Shown: positions 56,697 through 64,000 of the stretch, piece after piece
Layout: each line of letters begins with the position of its first letter
Position numbering within the stretch: the stretch's first letter is position 1
Origin: Thioclava sp. JE_KL1
GTDB lineage: Bacteria; Pseudomonadota; Alphaproteobacteria; Rhodobacterales; Rhodobacteraceae
DNA: 64,000 bases
NCBI RefSeq assembly: GCF_009296265.1
Contig: NZ_WBJS01000012.1
Span: 1 to 64,000, forward strand
Reading direction: 5' to 3'
Program-made: the position numbers and the translations under genes
The notes under the pieces: model-generated
The model's database searches: none
What the model saw: only the letters and a program-made list of their open reading frames with translations
Told to the model about the DNA's origin: nothing

Positions 56697-56723
56697 TGAA
56701 AAAGGCCGCCCGAAGGCGGCCTT
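56697..56723 (-). terminator. Terminator of the cydABX transcript
   Basis: The stem AAGGCCGCC / GGCGGCCTT with tetraloop (CGAA on the plus strand) is followed on the minus strand by TTTTTCATG, 24 nt after the cydX stop. Confidence 0.9.
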
Positions 56724-56746
56724 TCGCGTTTGTCTGCCGGGCAAGG

Positions 56747-56866
56747 TCAGTCGTCCTTACACTCACCGGCGATCTTGCAGTCGTTCTGCATCTCGAGCCA
56801 CATCGCGTTGGCGACGGCGACCAGAGCGGCCAGCGGAAGCCCGAGGATCCATGCGAAATACCACAT
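56747..56866 (-). CDS. cydX: Cytochrome bd oxidase small subunit CydX
   Basis: CydX is a one-helix subunit needed for stable, active cytochrome bd. This 39-residue protein begins MWYFAWILGLPLAALVAVAN, the typical CydX start, continues with AMWLEMQNDCKIAGECKDD, and has one membrane helix. It is only 12 nt after cydB on the same strand, with GGAG before its ATG, and is followed by the operon terminator. It is short enough to be missed by size-filtered gene finders. CydX proteins commonly end with a short polar tail like this one. Confidence 0.9.
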   Translation of the reverse strand: MWYFAWILGLPLAALVAVANAMWLEMQNDCKIAGECKDD

Positions 56867-56878
56867 CTGTCTGTCTCC

Positions 56879-58042
56879 TTAGTAAACGGTATGGCTGTCG
56901 CGCTCGACGTCTTCGACCGTCACCTTGCCCCACAGGACCTTATAGACCCATGCGGTATAGGCGAGGATGAGCGGCATGAAGATGAGCGCGCAGACAAGCA
57001 TGATGAAGAGCGTCTGGTGCGAGGACGAAGCGTCCCAGACCGTCAGCGAAGCGTCGGGCATTTTCGAGCTCGGCAGGATGAAGGGGAACATCGTCAGGCC
57101 GACCGAGGAGATCACGCCGAAGATGCCCAGTTTCGACCAGAGCAGCGTCGAGACTTCGCGCCCGGCGCGCAGCCCCCGTACCGCCATTGCGATACCCGCG
57201 AGGCCGAGGATCGGCGCAATCGCGATCCAGGGGCGGTCCGCATAGGCCTGCATCCAGCTCCCGCTATGCTCGACCGTCGAGAAGAGCGGGTTGGAGGGGC
57301 CGTTGTCCGGCACGACCGAGGTGATGTGGTAGCCCGTGATCCCGAAGGCGAGCCAGATCCCCGCGAGGATATAGGCTGCGAAGGCCACCATGCCCGCAAC
57401 GGAGCCGATTTCGGTCGCGCGAACCTTCACCGCGCCTTCGGTTTTCACCGAAAGCCACGCCGCGCCATGCATCATCAGCATCGACAGAGACACCACGCCA
57501 GCCAGCAGCGCGTAGGGGTTCAGAAGGCCCAGCAGCTTCATGATGAAGTTGCCCGGATAGAGCGGCATCAGCATGTCGTTGAGCTCGAAGGGCACGCCTT
57601 GCAGCACGTTGCCCATGGCGACGCCGAAGATCAGTGCCGGCACCGCGCCGCCCACGAAGAGCGCCCAGTCCCAGCCGTTGCGCCAAGCAGCCGAGTCGCG
57701 CTTCGAGCGATACTTGAAGGCGACCGGACGCAGGATCAGCGCCGCGAGCACGAGGAACATCGCGAGGTAGAACCCCGAGAAGCTCACCGCATAGAGGGGT
57801 GGCCAGGCCGCGAAGATCGCGCCCCCGCCGAGGATGAACCAGACCTGGTTGCCTTCCCAGACCGGGCCGACCGTGTTGATCGCCACGCGGCGCTCGCTAT
57901 CGGTCTTGCCGACGAAGGGCAGGAGGGCCCCCACGCCCATATCGAAGCCGTCGGTGAGCGCGAAGCCGATCAGCAGGACGCCCAGCAGCAGCCACCAGAT
58001 GACGCGCAGAACGTCGAGGGGGATGAGTTCATAGAGGATCAT
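56879..58042 (-). CDS. cydB: Cytochrome bd ubiquinol oxidase subunit II
   Basis: CydB pairs with CydA in the inner membrane and supports heme and quinol binding. The 387-residue protein has nine or so membrane helices. It begins MILYELIPLDVLRVIWWLLL and has the conserved LTDGFDMGVGALLPFVGKTD (about 29-48) and VGPVWEGNQVWFILGGGAIF (about 53-72) segments. It starts 6 nt after the cydA stop and is cotranscribed with cydA and cydX. Confidence 0.97.
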   Translation of the reverse strand: MILYELIPLDVLRVIWWLLLGVLLIGFALTDGFDMGVGALLPFVGKTDSERRVAINTVGPVWEGNQVWFILGGGAIFAAWPPLYAVSFSGFYLAMFLVLAALILRPVAFKYRSKRDSAAWRNGWDWALFVGGAVPALIFGVAMGNVLQGVPFELNDMLMPLYPGNFIMKLLGLLNPYALLAGVVSLSMLMMHGAAWLSVKTEGAVKVRATEIGSVAGMVAFAAYILAGIWLAFGITGYHITSVVPDNGPSNPLFSTVEHSGSWMQAYADRPWIAIAPILGLAGIAMAVRGLRAGREVSTLLWSKLGIFGVISSVGLTMFPFILPSSKMPDASLTVWDASSSHQTLFIMLVCALIFMPLILAYTAWVYKVLWGKVTVEDVERDSHTVY

Positions 58043-58048
58043 TGGTTC

Positions 58049-59659
58049 TTACTCCGCAGGCATGGTGACAGGGGCGTTGCCGTCGCGACCGGACAGGCGG
58101 TCGTCATGGCGCTGCAGCCACTCTTGAGTGACCTCGACATCCTGATACGGGCCTTTTTTGATGTATTTGATCATAAGGCCCATCTCGATGACGAAGAGCA
58201 CGGTGTAGAAGGCCACGAAGCCCAGCAGGGTGAACAGCAGGTCGCCCACCGACAGGTGACTGACCGAGAGTGCCGTCGGCAAAACGCCGTCCACCGTCCA
58301 GGGTTGGCGTCCGAACTCGGCGGTGAACCAGCCCAGTTCCGCGGCGATCCACGGGGCGGGGATGACGATCACGGCCAGACGCAGCGCCCAACGCGGATAT
58401 TGCATGCCCTTCCAGTTCGAGACGACGAAGAAGTAGACCATCAGCGCGATGAAGGAGAAGCCAAGCGCCACCATCAGACGGAAGGACCAGAAGATCGGCC
58501 AGACCGTCGGAACGGTGTCATCCGCGGCCATCTTGATCTGCGCATCGGTCGCCTGTCGCGGATCGTCCACGTAGCGTTTGAGCAGATAGGCGTAGCCCAG
58601 ATCGCCGACGTTTTCGTTGAACTGCTTGGTGACTTCGGGCGGGACATCGCCCTTGGCTTCGCGGATCTTCAGCAGGTCGTCATAGGCGACGATACCGTTG
58701 CGAATCCGCTCTTCCGAGCCTTTCACGAGCTCGTCGATCCCGGTGATCTGCTCGGTCAGCGAGCGGGTGCCGATCAGGCCCATCACCCACGGGATGTGGA
58801 TCGCGTATTTGGTCTCGCGATCTTGCTGGTCGGGGATGCCGAAGAGGGTGAAGGAGGCGGGGGCCGGTTCGGTCTCCCACATTGCTTCCATCGCGGCGAG
58901 CTTCATTTTCTGGTTGTGAGTCGTCTCGTAGCCCGACTCGTCGCCGAGGATGACGACCGACAGGGCCGAGGCGAGACCGAAGGCGGCCGCGACCGCGATA
59001 GAGCGGCGGGCGAGTTCGAAATGACGGCCCTTGAGCATGTACCAACTCGACACGCCCATCACGAAGACAGCCGCCGTGACATAGCCAGCCGACACCGTGT
59101 GCACGAACTTGGCCTGCGCGACGGGGTTGAACACGACGTCGAAGAAGGAGGTCATCTCCATCCGCATCGTCAGCGGATTGAAATGTGCCCCGACCGGGTT
59201 CTGCATCCAGCCATTGGCGATGAGGATCCAGAGCGCCGAGAAGTTCGACCCGATGGCGACGAGCCAAGTGACGACCATGTGCTTGACCGGCGAGAGCTTC
59301 TCCCAGCCGAAGAACATCAACCCGACGAAAGTCGCTTCCATGAAGAAGGCCATCAGGCCCTCGATCGCGAGCGGTGCGCCGAAGATGTCGCCGACGTAAT
59401 GCGAATAGTAGCTCCAGTTCATGCCGAACTGGAATTCCATCGTGAGGCCCGTGGCCACGCCCAGCACGAAATTGATGCCGAACAGCGTGGCCCAGAACTT
59501 GGTCATTTGCCGCCAGATGGGGCGGTTGGTCATCACATAGACCGTCTCCATGATCGCCACGATGATCGACAGACCAAGCGTCAGCGGCACGAAGAGGAAG
59601 TGATACATGGCGGTCATGGCAAATTGCAGCCGTGACAGCTCAACGATCCCGAAATCCAT
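58049..59659 (-). CDS. cydA: Cytochrome bd ubiquinol oxidase subunit I
   Basis: CydA carries the three hemes and the quinol site of the high-affinity oxygen-reducing bd oxidase. The 536-residue protein has the heme ligands: His20 in TAMYHFLFVPLTLG, another His in KFVHTVSAGYVTA (about 190) and Met in WSFRLMVALGF (about 395). A long Q-loop (about 255-385) puts it in the long-loop subfamily. The GGAGAACGAGA site supports the MDFGIVELSR start. Expression is likely controlled by FnrL and RegA through sites 106-172 nt upstream. Confidence 0.97.
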   Translation of the reverse strand: MDFGIVELSRLQFAMTAMYHFLFVPLTLGLSIIVAIMETVYVMTNRPIWRQMTKFWATLFGINFVLGVATGLTMEFQFGMNWSYYSHYVGDIFGAPLAIEGLMAFFMEATFVGLMFFGWEKLSPVKHMVVTWLVAIGSNFSALWILIANGWMQNPVGAHFNPLTMRMEMTSFFDVVFNPVAQAKFVHTVSAGYVTAAVFVMGVSSWYMLKGRHFELARRSIAVAAAFGLASALSVVILGDESGYETTHNQKMKLAAMEAMWETEPAPASFTLFGIPDQQDRETKYAIHIPWVMGLIGTRSLTEQITGIDELVKGSEERIRNGIVAYDDLLKIREAKGDVPPEVTKQFNENVGDLGYAYLLKRYVDDPRQATDAQIKMAADDTVPTVWPIFWSFRLMVALGFSFIALMVYFFVVSNWKGMQYPRWALRLAVIVIPAPWIAAELGWFTAEFGRQPWTVDGVLPTALSVSHLSVGDLLFTLLGFVAFYTVLFVIEMGLMIKYIKKGPYQDVEVTQEWLQRHDDRLSGRDGNAPVTMPAE

Positions 59660-59717
59660 TCTCGTTCTCCGTTTCCCTACTTGCACCCGACCTCGCCAAA
59701 AGCCGAGTTTCTCGGAA

Positions 59718-59723
59718 ATATTA
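59718..59723 (-). promoter_or_regulatory. -10 element of the cydA promoter
   Basis: TAATAT on the minus strand, 59 nt before the cydA ATG. The region 17 bp upstream (CGCCCA) is a poor -35, as expected for an activator-dependent promoter. The predicted start is near 59711. A short hairpin CCGAG / CTCGG (59703-59715) would fall around the mRNA 5' end. Confidence 0.45.
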
Positions 59724-59764
59724 TTCCTGGATGCAGCTTATGGGCGGGCGGTCTGCGCCTGACA

Positions 59765-59778
59765 TTGAGCCAAATCAA
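59765..59778 (-). promoter_or_regulatory. FNR/FnrL box upstream of cydA
   Basis: TTGAG-CCAA-ATCAA on the plus strand (TTGAT-TTGG-CTCAA on the minus) matches the FNR consensus TTGAT-N4-ATCAA with one mismatch. Its centre is about 60-61 bp upstream of the predicted cydA start, a class I FNR position. Oxygen-limited activation of cydABX is therefore likely. Confidence 0.65.
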
Positions 59779-59816
59779 ATTGACGATGTGTCGCACGGAG
59801 ACGTGAACAGGGGTGA

Positions 59817-59831
59817 GCGACAATATGTCAC
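59817..59831 (-). promoter_or_regulatory. Possible RegA/RegR-type site upstream of cydA
   Basis: GTGACATATTGTCGC on the minus strand fits the RegR box as I recall it (GNG-R-C-R-TT-NN-G-N-CGC), with one mismatch. It overlaps an inverted pair TGTCGC (59789-59794) / GCGACA (59817-59822). RegA is known to act on cydAB in Rhodobacter capsulatus. It lies farther upstream than the FNR box. Confidence 0.4.
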
Positions 59832-59865
59832 ACGATTTTAGTGACTTATCGTCGCAGGTCGTGCG

Positions 59866-61527
59866 TCATTTGAGCGCGATTGTACCCGTGGCGGCGCTCT
59901 GATCGGGCTGGCGGTGAGAGACCAGAAGGAAGCCTGCGTTGGGCAAAAGCGCGCGCAATCCGGAGAGAGTCGCGGCGGCCGTTGGGGCGTCGAGCCCCTC
60001 GGTCGGCTCGTCCAGCAGCAGGATGTCGGGCTGGCGCAAAGCCGCACGGGCCAATGCCAGACGTTTCGTCTGACCGCCCGAAAGACCGGTGCCGCCTTCG
60101 CCGAGTCGGGCCTCGAGACCGCCGCGCGCAGCGATCACCTCATCGAGCGCGACGGCGCGCAGCGCGGCCCAAGCCGCGTCTTCGTCGAGCTGCGCTTCGG
60201 GCGGCAGGGCGAGCGCGAGGTTCTCGGCGATGGTGCCGCCGATCAGCTGGCTGCGCTGCGGGACCATGGTGAGCACATCGCGCAGGTCGCCCTCCGGCCA
60301 GTCGGCCAGCGCGCGGCCCTTCACCGTGACCTCGCCACCGGAGGGCTTGAGAAGACCGGACAGCACGGCGAGCGCGGTGGATTTCCCCGCGCCCGAAGGT
60401 CCGGCAAGCATCACCGTCTCGCCACGCGCGAGGCTAAAGGTCAGATCGGAAAAGAGCGGCGCGGCGCTCTTGGCACGGGTGAAGGCCACGTTGCGCGACT
60501 CGATCAGCGGGGCGTCCATATCGGTGGGGGCGTGGCCGTCGGGCTGGGCGCGTGCCGGCGTATCGGTCAGGTCCATGACCCGCGCGCCCGCCTCCTGCAT
60601 CCGTCCGATCTCGGCCATGCCGCGACGGAGCAGCATCAGCGACTCGGCCAGCGCCAGTGCGACGAACAGGCCCATCGCAGCGCGGGCGGGCGTGATCTGC
60701 CCTGCCAGCGCCATCTGCCCGGCGATGGCCAGAGCGGCGGCTCCGGCAAGCGCGGTGGTGGCCGAGATTACGGCCCCCACGCGCCGGTCGAGCGCCTCGA
60801 GATTGCGCCGTGCGAGCGCCTCGGCTTCGACCTCGGCCAAGGTCTGCGCCGTGGCAGCCTCCAACTGTCCGGCCACGGCCAAATCAGCGCGCGCACGCAT
60901 GGTTTCCAGCGCGCGGCGGCGGATGTTTTGCAGCGCGGTCTCGGCGGCGCGGGCATCGTGGCGGGCGGCGCGGGCTACCCAGATCAGGCCGAGCCCGCCG
61001 CCCAGCAGGTAGATCAGGAAGACCGCCAGACCGATCGGCAGCCCTTCGAGCCACCACAGCATCAGAAGCGCCGCGATCTGCACCATGCCGCCTGCGAGGA
61101 AGGGGATCACCAGTCGCAGAAGCACGCCGTCCAGCGCGTCCACATCCGAGGTGATCCGGTTCAGCGCCTGCGCACCGCGCAGCCGTGCCTGCTCTTCATG
61201 CGGACGGCGGGAGACGCCATCCATCAGGTCGATGCGCAGCTTTGCCAGCGCGCGCAGCGTGGCGTCATGGGTCAGCAACCGCTCGCCATAGCGCGAGACC
61301 GCGCGGCCCAAAGCCAGCCCGCGCACGCCTGCCGAGGGGGTGAAGAAATTGAAGTTGAGGCCCAGCCCCGTGATCCCGGCCAAGGCCGAGGCGGTGATGA
61401 ACCAGCCCGACAGGCCGAGCAGCGCTGCCCCCATCGCAAGCACGAGGAAGGACAGCGCGAGGCCTCGGCTGAAGGCCCATTTCTGATCGGCGATTAGGCG
61501 GGCGGTGAGGGTCAGAAGCGTCTTCAT
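59866..61527 (-). CDS. cydC: Thiol reductant ABC exporter subunit CydC
   Basis: CydC and CydD form an inner-membrane ABC exporter of glutathione and cysteine that is needed to assemble cytochrome bd. The 553-residue half-transporter has an N-terminal six-helix membrane domain and an ATPase domain with Walker A GPSGAGKSTALAVLSG (about 380), signature LSGGQTKRLALARAALRQ (about 483) and Walker B ILLLDEPTEGLD. It overlaps cydD by 4 nt. There is a 206-nt gap to cydA on the same strand, with a separate promoter for cydA. Confidence 0.94.
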   Translation of the reverse strand: MKTLLTLTARLIADQKWAFSRGLALSFLVLAMGAALLGLSGWFITASALAGITGLGLNFNFFTPSAGVRGLALGRAVSRYGERLLTHDATLRALAKLRIDLMDGVSRRPHEEQARLRGAQALNRITSDVDALDGVLLRLVIPFLAGGMVQIAALLMLWWLEGLPIGLAVFLIYLLGGGLGLIWVARAARHDARAAETALQNIRRRALETMRARADLAVAGQLEAATAQTLAEVEAEALARRNLEALDRRVGAVISATTALAGAAALAIAGQMALAGQITPARAAMGLFVALALAESLMLLRRGMAEIGRMQEAGARVMDLTDTPARAQPDGHAPTDMDAPLIESRNVAFTRAKSAAPLFSDLTFSLARGETVMLAGPSGAGKSTALAVLSGLLKPSGGEVTVKGRALADWPEGDLRDVLTMVPQRSQLIGGTIAENLALALPPEAQLDEDAAWAALRAVALDEVIAARGGLEARLGEGGTGLSGGQTKRLALARAALRQPDILLLDEPTEGLDAPTAAATLSGLRALLPNAGFLLVSHRQPDQSAATGTIALK

Positions 61528-63212
61528 GCTGCGCCCTCCAAGTCGATCTGACGGTCCATCGCGGCAACGAGGGCGGGGTCGTGGCTCGCGACGATCAAGG
61601 TGGTGCCATTTGCGCGCAGCGCCAGCAGCGCCGCGATCACCTTGGCGCCCGTCTCGGCATCGAGATCGGCGGTCGGTTCGTCCGCCAGCACGATCGGGCG
61701 GCCCGCGTAATGGGCTCGCGCGATCAGCAGGCGCCGCGCCTCGCCACCCGAGACGCCGCCGCCCATATCGCCCAGCCGGGCGTCGAGCCCGCCGGGAAGG
61801 CCCGCGACGACCTCGGTGGCCTGCGCGGCGTCCAGCGCCGCATCGAGATCGCCGGGACGGTTCAGCGTGATCAGCTCGCGCAGGCTCGCATCGGCGAATC
61901 GCGGGCTTTGCGGAATCCAGCCGAAGGCCGCGCGCCAGTCATCGGCGTTTTGCTCGGTCAGCGCGGTGTCGCCCAGCGTGATCTCCCCGGCCTCGGGGTG
62001 GATCAGCCCGACCAGCGCGGTCAGAAGCGTCGTCTTGCCTGCGCCCGACGGCCCGGTGATCGCCACCGCCTCGCCCGGCGCGATGTCGCCATCGGGCAGG
62101 GGGATCGGATCGGCGGCCTCGCCGGGGCGGATTTGCAGACCGTGCCAGTGCAGCGGCCCAAGCTGCGGCGCCGTGCCTTCGCCCCCGGTGCCCATCAGTG
62201 TGTTTGCCTTGGCGATGGCAGTCTCGGTCGTCTCCAGCTCGGAGGCCACGGCAAGCGCGGCGGCTCGGTCATGCCACGCCGCTGCCAGATCGCGCAGCGG
62301 CTGGAAGAATTCGGGCGCGATCATCAGCAGGAAAATCCCCTCGGCCGGGGTCATCTTGCTGCCCCAAGTCCCGAAGTTCATCCAGCCGATCAGCGAGAAG
62401 CCGACATAGACCGCGACCAGCGCCACGCCGATCGCGGCGAACAGTTCCAGAAGCGTCGAGGAGAGGAAGGCCACCCGCAGAACCGCCATCGTGCGGACGC
62501 GGAGGTCTTCGGATTTGGTCTCCAGATCGGCGCGCGAACGGGCCTCCGCGCCCAGAAGCCGCAGGTCGGTGATCGCGGCGATCCGGTCGATCAGCAGGCG
62601 GTTCAGGGAGCCGATCTCGACCATCTGCTTTTCCGAGGCGTCCTGCGCGGCCATGCCCACAAGTGCCATGAAGAGCGGGATCAGCGGCCCCGCAATCAGC
62701 AAGATGCCCGCGACCGCCCAGCTTTGCGTGGCGGCGAGCAGGATGAAGGCGAGGGGGATGATCCGGGCGCGCAGGAAGGCGGGCTGGTAGCGCGTGGCCC
62801 AGGGCCCGAGTGCGCCGAGCTTCTCCGCCGAGAGCGAGGCCAGTTCCGCAGGCGACAGCGCGGCGGCCCCGCTGGCCTGACGCAGCGCCTTTCGGATCAG
62901 TGTCTCGCGGCTCTCGCGCAGCACGACCTCGGCGGCATCGGCGGAAAGTTTCTGCGAAACCCAGTCGAGCGCAATCCGCACGAGCGCCAGCGCCACGAAA
63001 CCCGCGGCCCCGGCAAGCGGCGAAAGCGCGGGGCTAACCCCGGGCGCGACCAGATTGCCAAGGACCAAACCGATCAGAGCGGCCTGCGCGGGCCAGATCA
63101 GCGCCGAGGCTACGCCGAGCCACCCGGCGAGCTTCAACTTCCCCGCCACCGGCTGAGCGATACGGGCCAGAACGGCTTTCGGCTTCGGCGCTTCGGTCGT
63201 GGCGTCTGTCAT
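61524..63212 (-). CDS. cydD: Thiol reductant ABC exporter subunit CydD
   Basis: The partner half-transporter, first gene of cydDC. The 562-residue product has a 25-residue polar N-terminus, a six-helix membrane domain, and the ATPase: Walker A GPSGAGKTTLLTALVG (about 360), signature VSGGEARRLLIARAHYAG (about 470) and Walker B PIVLADEPTADLD. I chose the start MTDATTEAPKPKA; the frame remains open upstream without a good ribosome site. Gene order cydD-cydC-cydA-cydB-cydX places the assembly genes ahead of the oxidase on one strand. Confidence 0.94.
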   Translation of the reverse strand: MTDATTEAPKPKAVLARIAQPVAGKLKLAGWLGVASALIWPAQAALIGLVLGNLVAPGVSPALSPLAGAAGFVALALVRIALDWVSQKLSADAAEVVLRESRETLIRKALRQASGAAALSPAELASLSAEKLGALGPWATRYQPAFLRARIIPLAFILLAATQSWAVAGILLIAGPLIPLFMALVGMAAQDASEKQMVEIGSLNRLLIDRIAAITDLRLLGAEARSRADLETKSEDLRVRTMAVLRVAFLSSTLLELFAAIGVALVAVYVGFSLIGWMNFGTWGSKMTPAEGIFLLMIAPEFFQPLRDLAAAWHDRAAALAVASELETTETAIAKANTLMGTGGEGTAPQLGPLHWHGLQIRPGEAADPIPLPDGDIAPGEAVAITGPSGAGKTTLLTALVGLIHPEAGEITLGDTALTEQNADDWRAAFGWIPQSPRFADASLRELITLNRPGDLDAALDAAQATEVVAGLPGGLDARLGDMGGGVSGGEARRLLIARAHYAGRPIVLADEPTADLDAETGAKVIAALLALRANGTTLIVASHDPALVAAMDRQIDLEGAA

Positions 63213-63340
63213 AGGGATTGTGGGGTCTTTTTCTCTGTCGCGCTTGGCTGTGGAGATAGCCGGGCAGAGGGTCTGCGGCAATGGCGTGCGACAATCCGCG
63301 CTTGTCACGTCTGCGGGACATCCCGCCATGCGCGCATGAA

Positions 63341-63372
63341 AAAACCGTTCGGATGAGGGTCCGAACGGTTTT
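63341..63372 (-). terminator. Terminator of the glycine-zipper lipoprotein gene
   Basis: The stem AACCGTTCGG / CCGAACGGTT with an 8-nt loop is followed on the minus strand by TTTTTTCATGCG, 23 nt after the stop. The plus strand ends in TTTTCG, so it may work both ways. Confidence 0.9.
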
Positions 63373-63394
63373 CGAGGTTACCTGTGGCGGGGCC

Positions 63395-63664
63395 TTAGCA
63401 GGGCGCGATGTACTCGCGGCCATAGGAGTCGCGATAGCGGCACTGACCCGGCTGGTTGGCTTTGCCGATCAGAGCGCCGGCAACGGTGCCGACTGCGCCG
63501 CCGATCGCGGCGTTCTGCACGCGGTCGCCGTCATCCGAAACAGCAGCGCCGATAGCGGCACCGGCAACACCGCCGGTCGCGGCAGCGCGGTCTTGTTGCG
63601 ACATCTGGCAGCCTGCAACAGCAACGGTGGCGCTGAGCGGCAGGATGAGGAACATCTTCTTCAT
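63395..63664 (-). CDS. Glycine-zipper 2TM-type lipoprotein
   Basis: An 89-residue lipoprotein. The signal MKKMFLILPLSATVAVAGCQ has a lipobox AVAGC with Cys19 as the lipid site. The mature part has a glycine-zipper region AATGGVAGAAIGAAVSDDGD followed by NAAIGGAVGTVAGALIG, and a C-terminal YRDSYGREYIAPC. Such proteins sit in the outer membrane or periplasm and resemble the Rick_17kDa/SlyB-type family; function is unclear. AAGGGAGA precedes the ATG. It has its own terminator and is divergent from the glycosyltransferase at the window end. Confidence 0.85.
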   Translation of the reverse strand: MKKMFLILPLSATVAVAGCQMSQQDRAAATGGVAGAAIGAAVSDDGDRVQNAAIGGAVGTVAGALIGKANQPGQCRYRDSYGREYIAPC

Positions 63665-63851
63665 GGTACGTGTCTCCCTTCTGTATCTTCGGACATCCAA
63701 CGTCGCCCCGCTCCGGGCAGTTCCAAGTTTTTCTTAATTAGTTTTGAGCCCGTATCCTGAAGCCGTGATGGTCGTGTGGCTTGACATGCGAGGTCATTCG
63801 GGGGTCAAGCAATATGGAACCCTTCGACACAGACGACAGAAAGACACGCCT

Positions 63852-64000
63852 ATGAGTTCGACCGCTTGGCGCGTTCCCCTGATCGGGGCGCTTTTCCTTT
63901 TCGCGCTGAGCGCGGTGGTGTTGATGGTCATGCGCCCGCTAATGGCGATCGACGAGACGCGCTATGTCACCGTCGCCTGGGAGATGTGGCAGGGCGGCTC
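63852..64000 (+). CDS. Glycosyltransferase family 39 / ArnT-like protein, 5' end only
   Basis: The first 49 codons of a membrane protein: MSSTAWRVPLIGALFLFALS, a first membrane helix to about residue 26, then IDETRYVTVAWEMWQGG. The Asp-Glu after the first helix and the ETRY-A-WEM pattern are those of GT39/ArnT-type glycosyltransferases, which transfer sugars from lipid-phosphate donors in the periplasm. The gene is cut by the window edge, so full length and type are unknown. The 187 nt before it show no other gene. Confidence 0.7.
   Translation, partial: MSSTAWRVPLIGALFLFALSAVVLMVMRPLMAIDETRYVTVAWEMWQGG

Noticed and set aside
56654-59635. A 993-codon open frame on the plus strand across cydX, cydB and cydA
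   Set aside because: Antisense shadow of the cyd genes: rich in His, Arg, Asp and Glu, with no domain.

Overview
This 64 kb window is a high-GC, gene-dense chromosomal segment from an alphaproteobacterium, very probably of the order Rhodobacterales (Rhodobacteraceae/Paracoccaceae). The evidence is gene content and order: pdxJ-acpS-lepB-rnc-era, a pckA / chvI-chvG-hprK-rapZ-EIIA(Man)-HPr block with a short HprK, the CnoX / Lon-N-domain / Trm112 trio, Hint-domain, DUF6473 and DUF1491 proteins, and an FnrL-type site before cydA. Genus cannot be fixed by eye. I see no tRNA, rRNA, CRISPR array, prophage, insertion sequence or plasmid gene. The window is essentially core chromosome with a few accessory insertions.

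Layout. (1) 1-10 kb: dapB, divergent from an rbfA / truB / rpsO / pnp series. The order is the usual one, but it is interrupted by a phosphodiester-glycosidase-like secreted protein, a DUF1643 protein, an RTX-repeat protein, putP and a NYN-LOTUS protein. (2) 10-25 kb: 1-Cys peroxiredoxin, aldehyde dehydrogenase, xthA, cnoX, Lon-N protein, Trm112-like protein, UbiH-family hydroxylase, amidase, dapC, ftsK, lolA, SLT lipoprotein, hspQ, and a STAS/serine-kinase pair. (3) 25-34 kb: thiolase, msrC, GFA protein, rluA, pdxJ-acpS-lepB-rnc, era-DUF1491, a Pr6Pr membrane protein and recO. (4) 34-47 kb: a GNAT enzyme, an NAD-dependent reductase, an acyl-CoA dehydrogenase that may be methylsuccinyl-CoA dehydrogenase, a TSUP permease, a Hint protein, dapE-GNAT, rnr, a phospholipase D protein and pckA. 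(5) 47-54 kb: chvI-chvG-hprK-rapZ-EIIA-HPr-plsC-like, then hbd. (6) 54-64 kb: a DUF6473 protein, etfBA, the complete cytochrome bd set cydDC-cydABX, a glycine-zipper lipoprotein, and the start of a GT39 glycosyltransferase cut by the window end.

How the genes fit together. dapB, dapC and dapE are three steps of the succinylase lysine/diaminopimelate pathway, at separate sites. The thiolase, hydroxyacyl-CoA dehydrogenase, acyl-CoA dehydrogenase and EtfAB serve acyl-CoA metabolism, possibly including the ethylmalonyl-CoA pathway. ChvG/ChvI, HprK, RapZ, EIIA(Man) and HPr form a regulatory phosphotransfer cluster next to pckA. CydDC exports thiols needed to assemble cytochrome bd, and CydABX is the oxidase itself.

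Most interesting signals. First, a dispersed modular intergenic repeat found at gene 3' ends: two stem-loops plus the core CCCCGGGATATTTG, with the second stem differing in sequence but still pairing in four copies. Second, a readable FNR / RegA-like / -10 architecture in front of cydA. Third, a 21-bp-spaced direct repeat TTAGCGCAA between pckA and chvI. No convincing wholly new multi-gene system was found. The very long open frames opposite pnp, ftsK and the ALDH-to-Lon-N region are composition artefacts.
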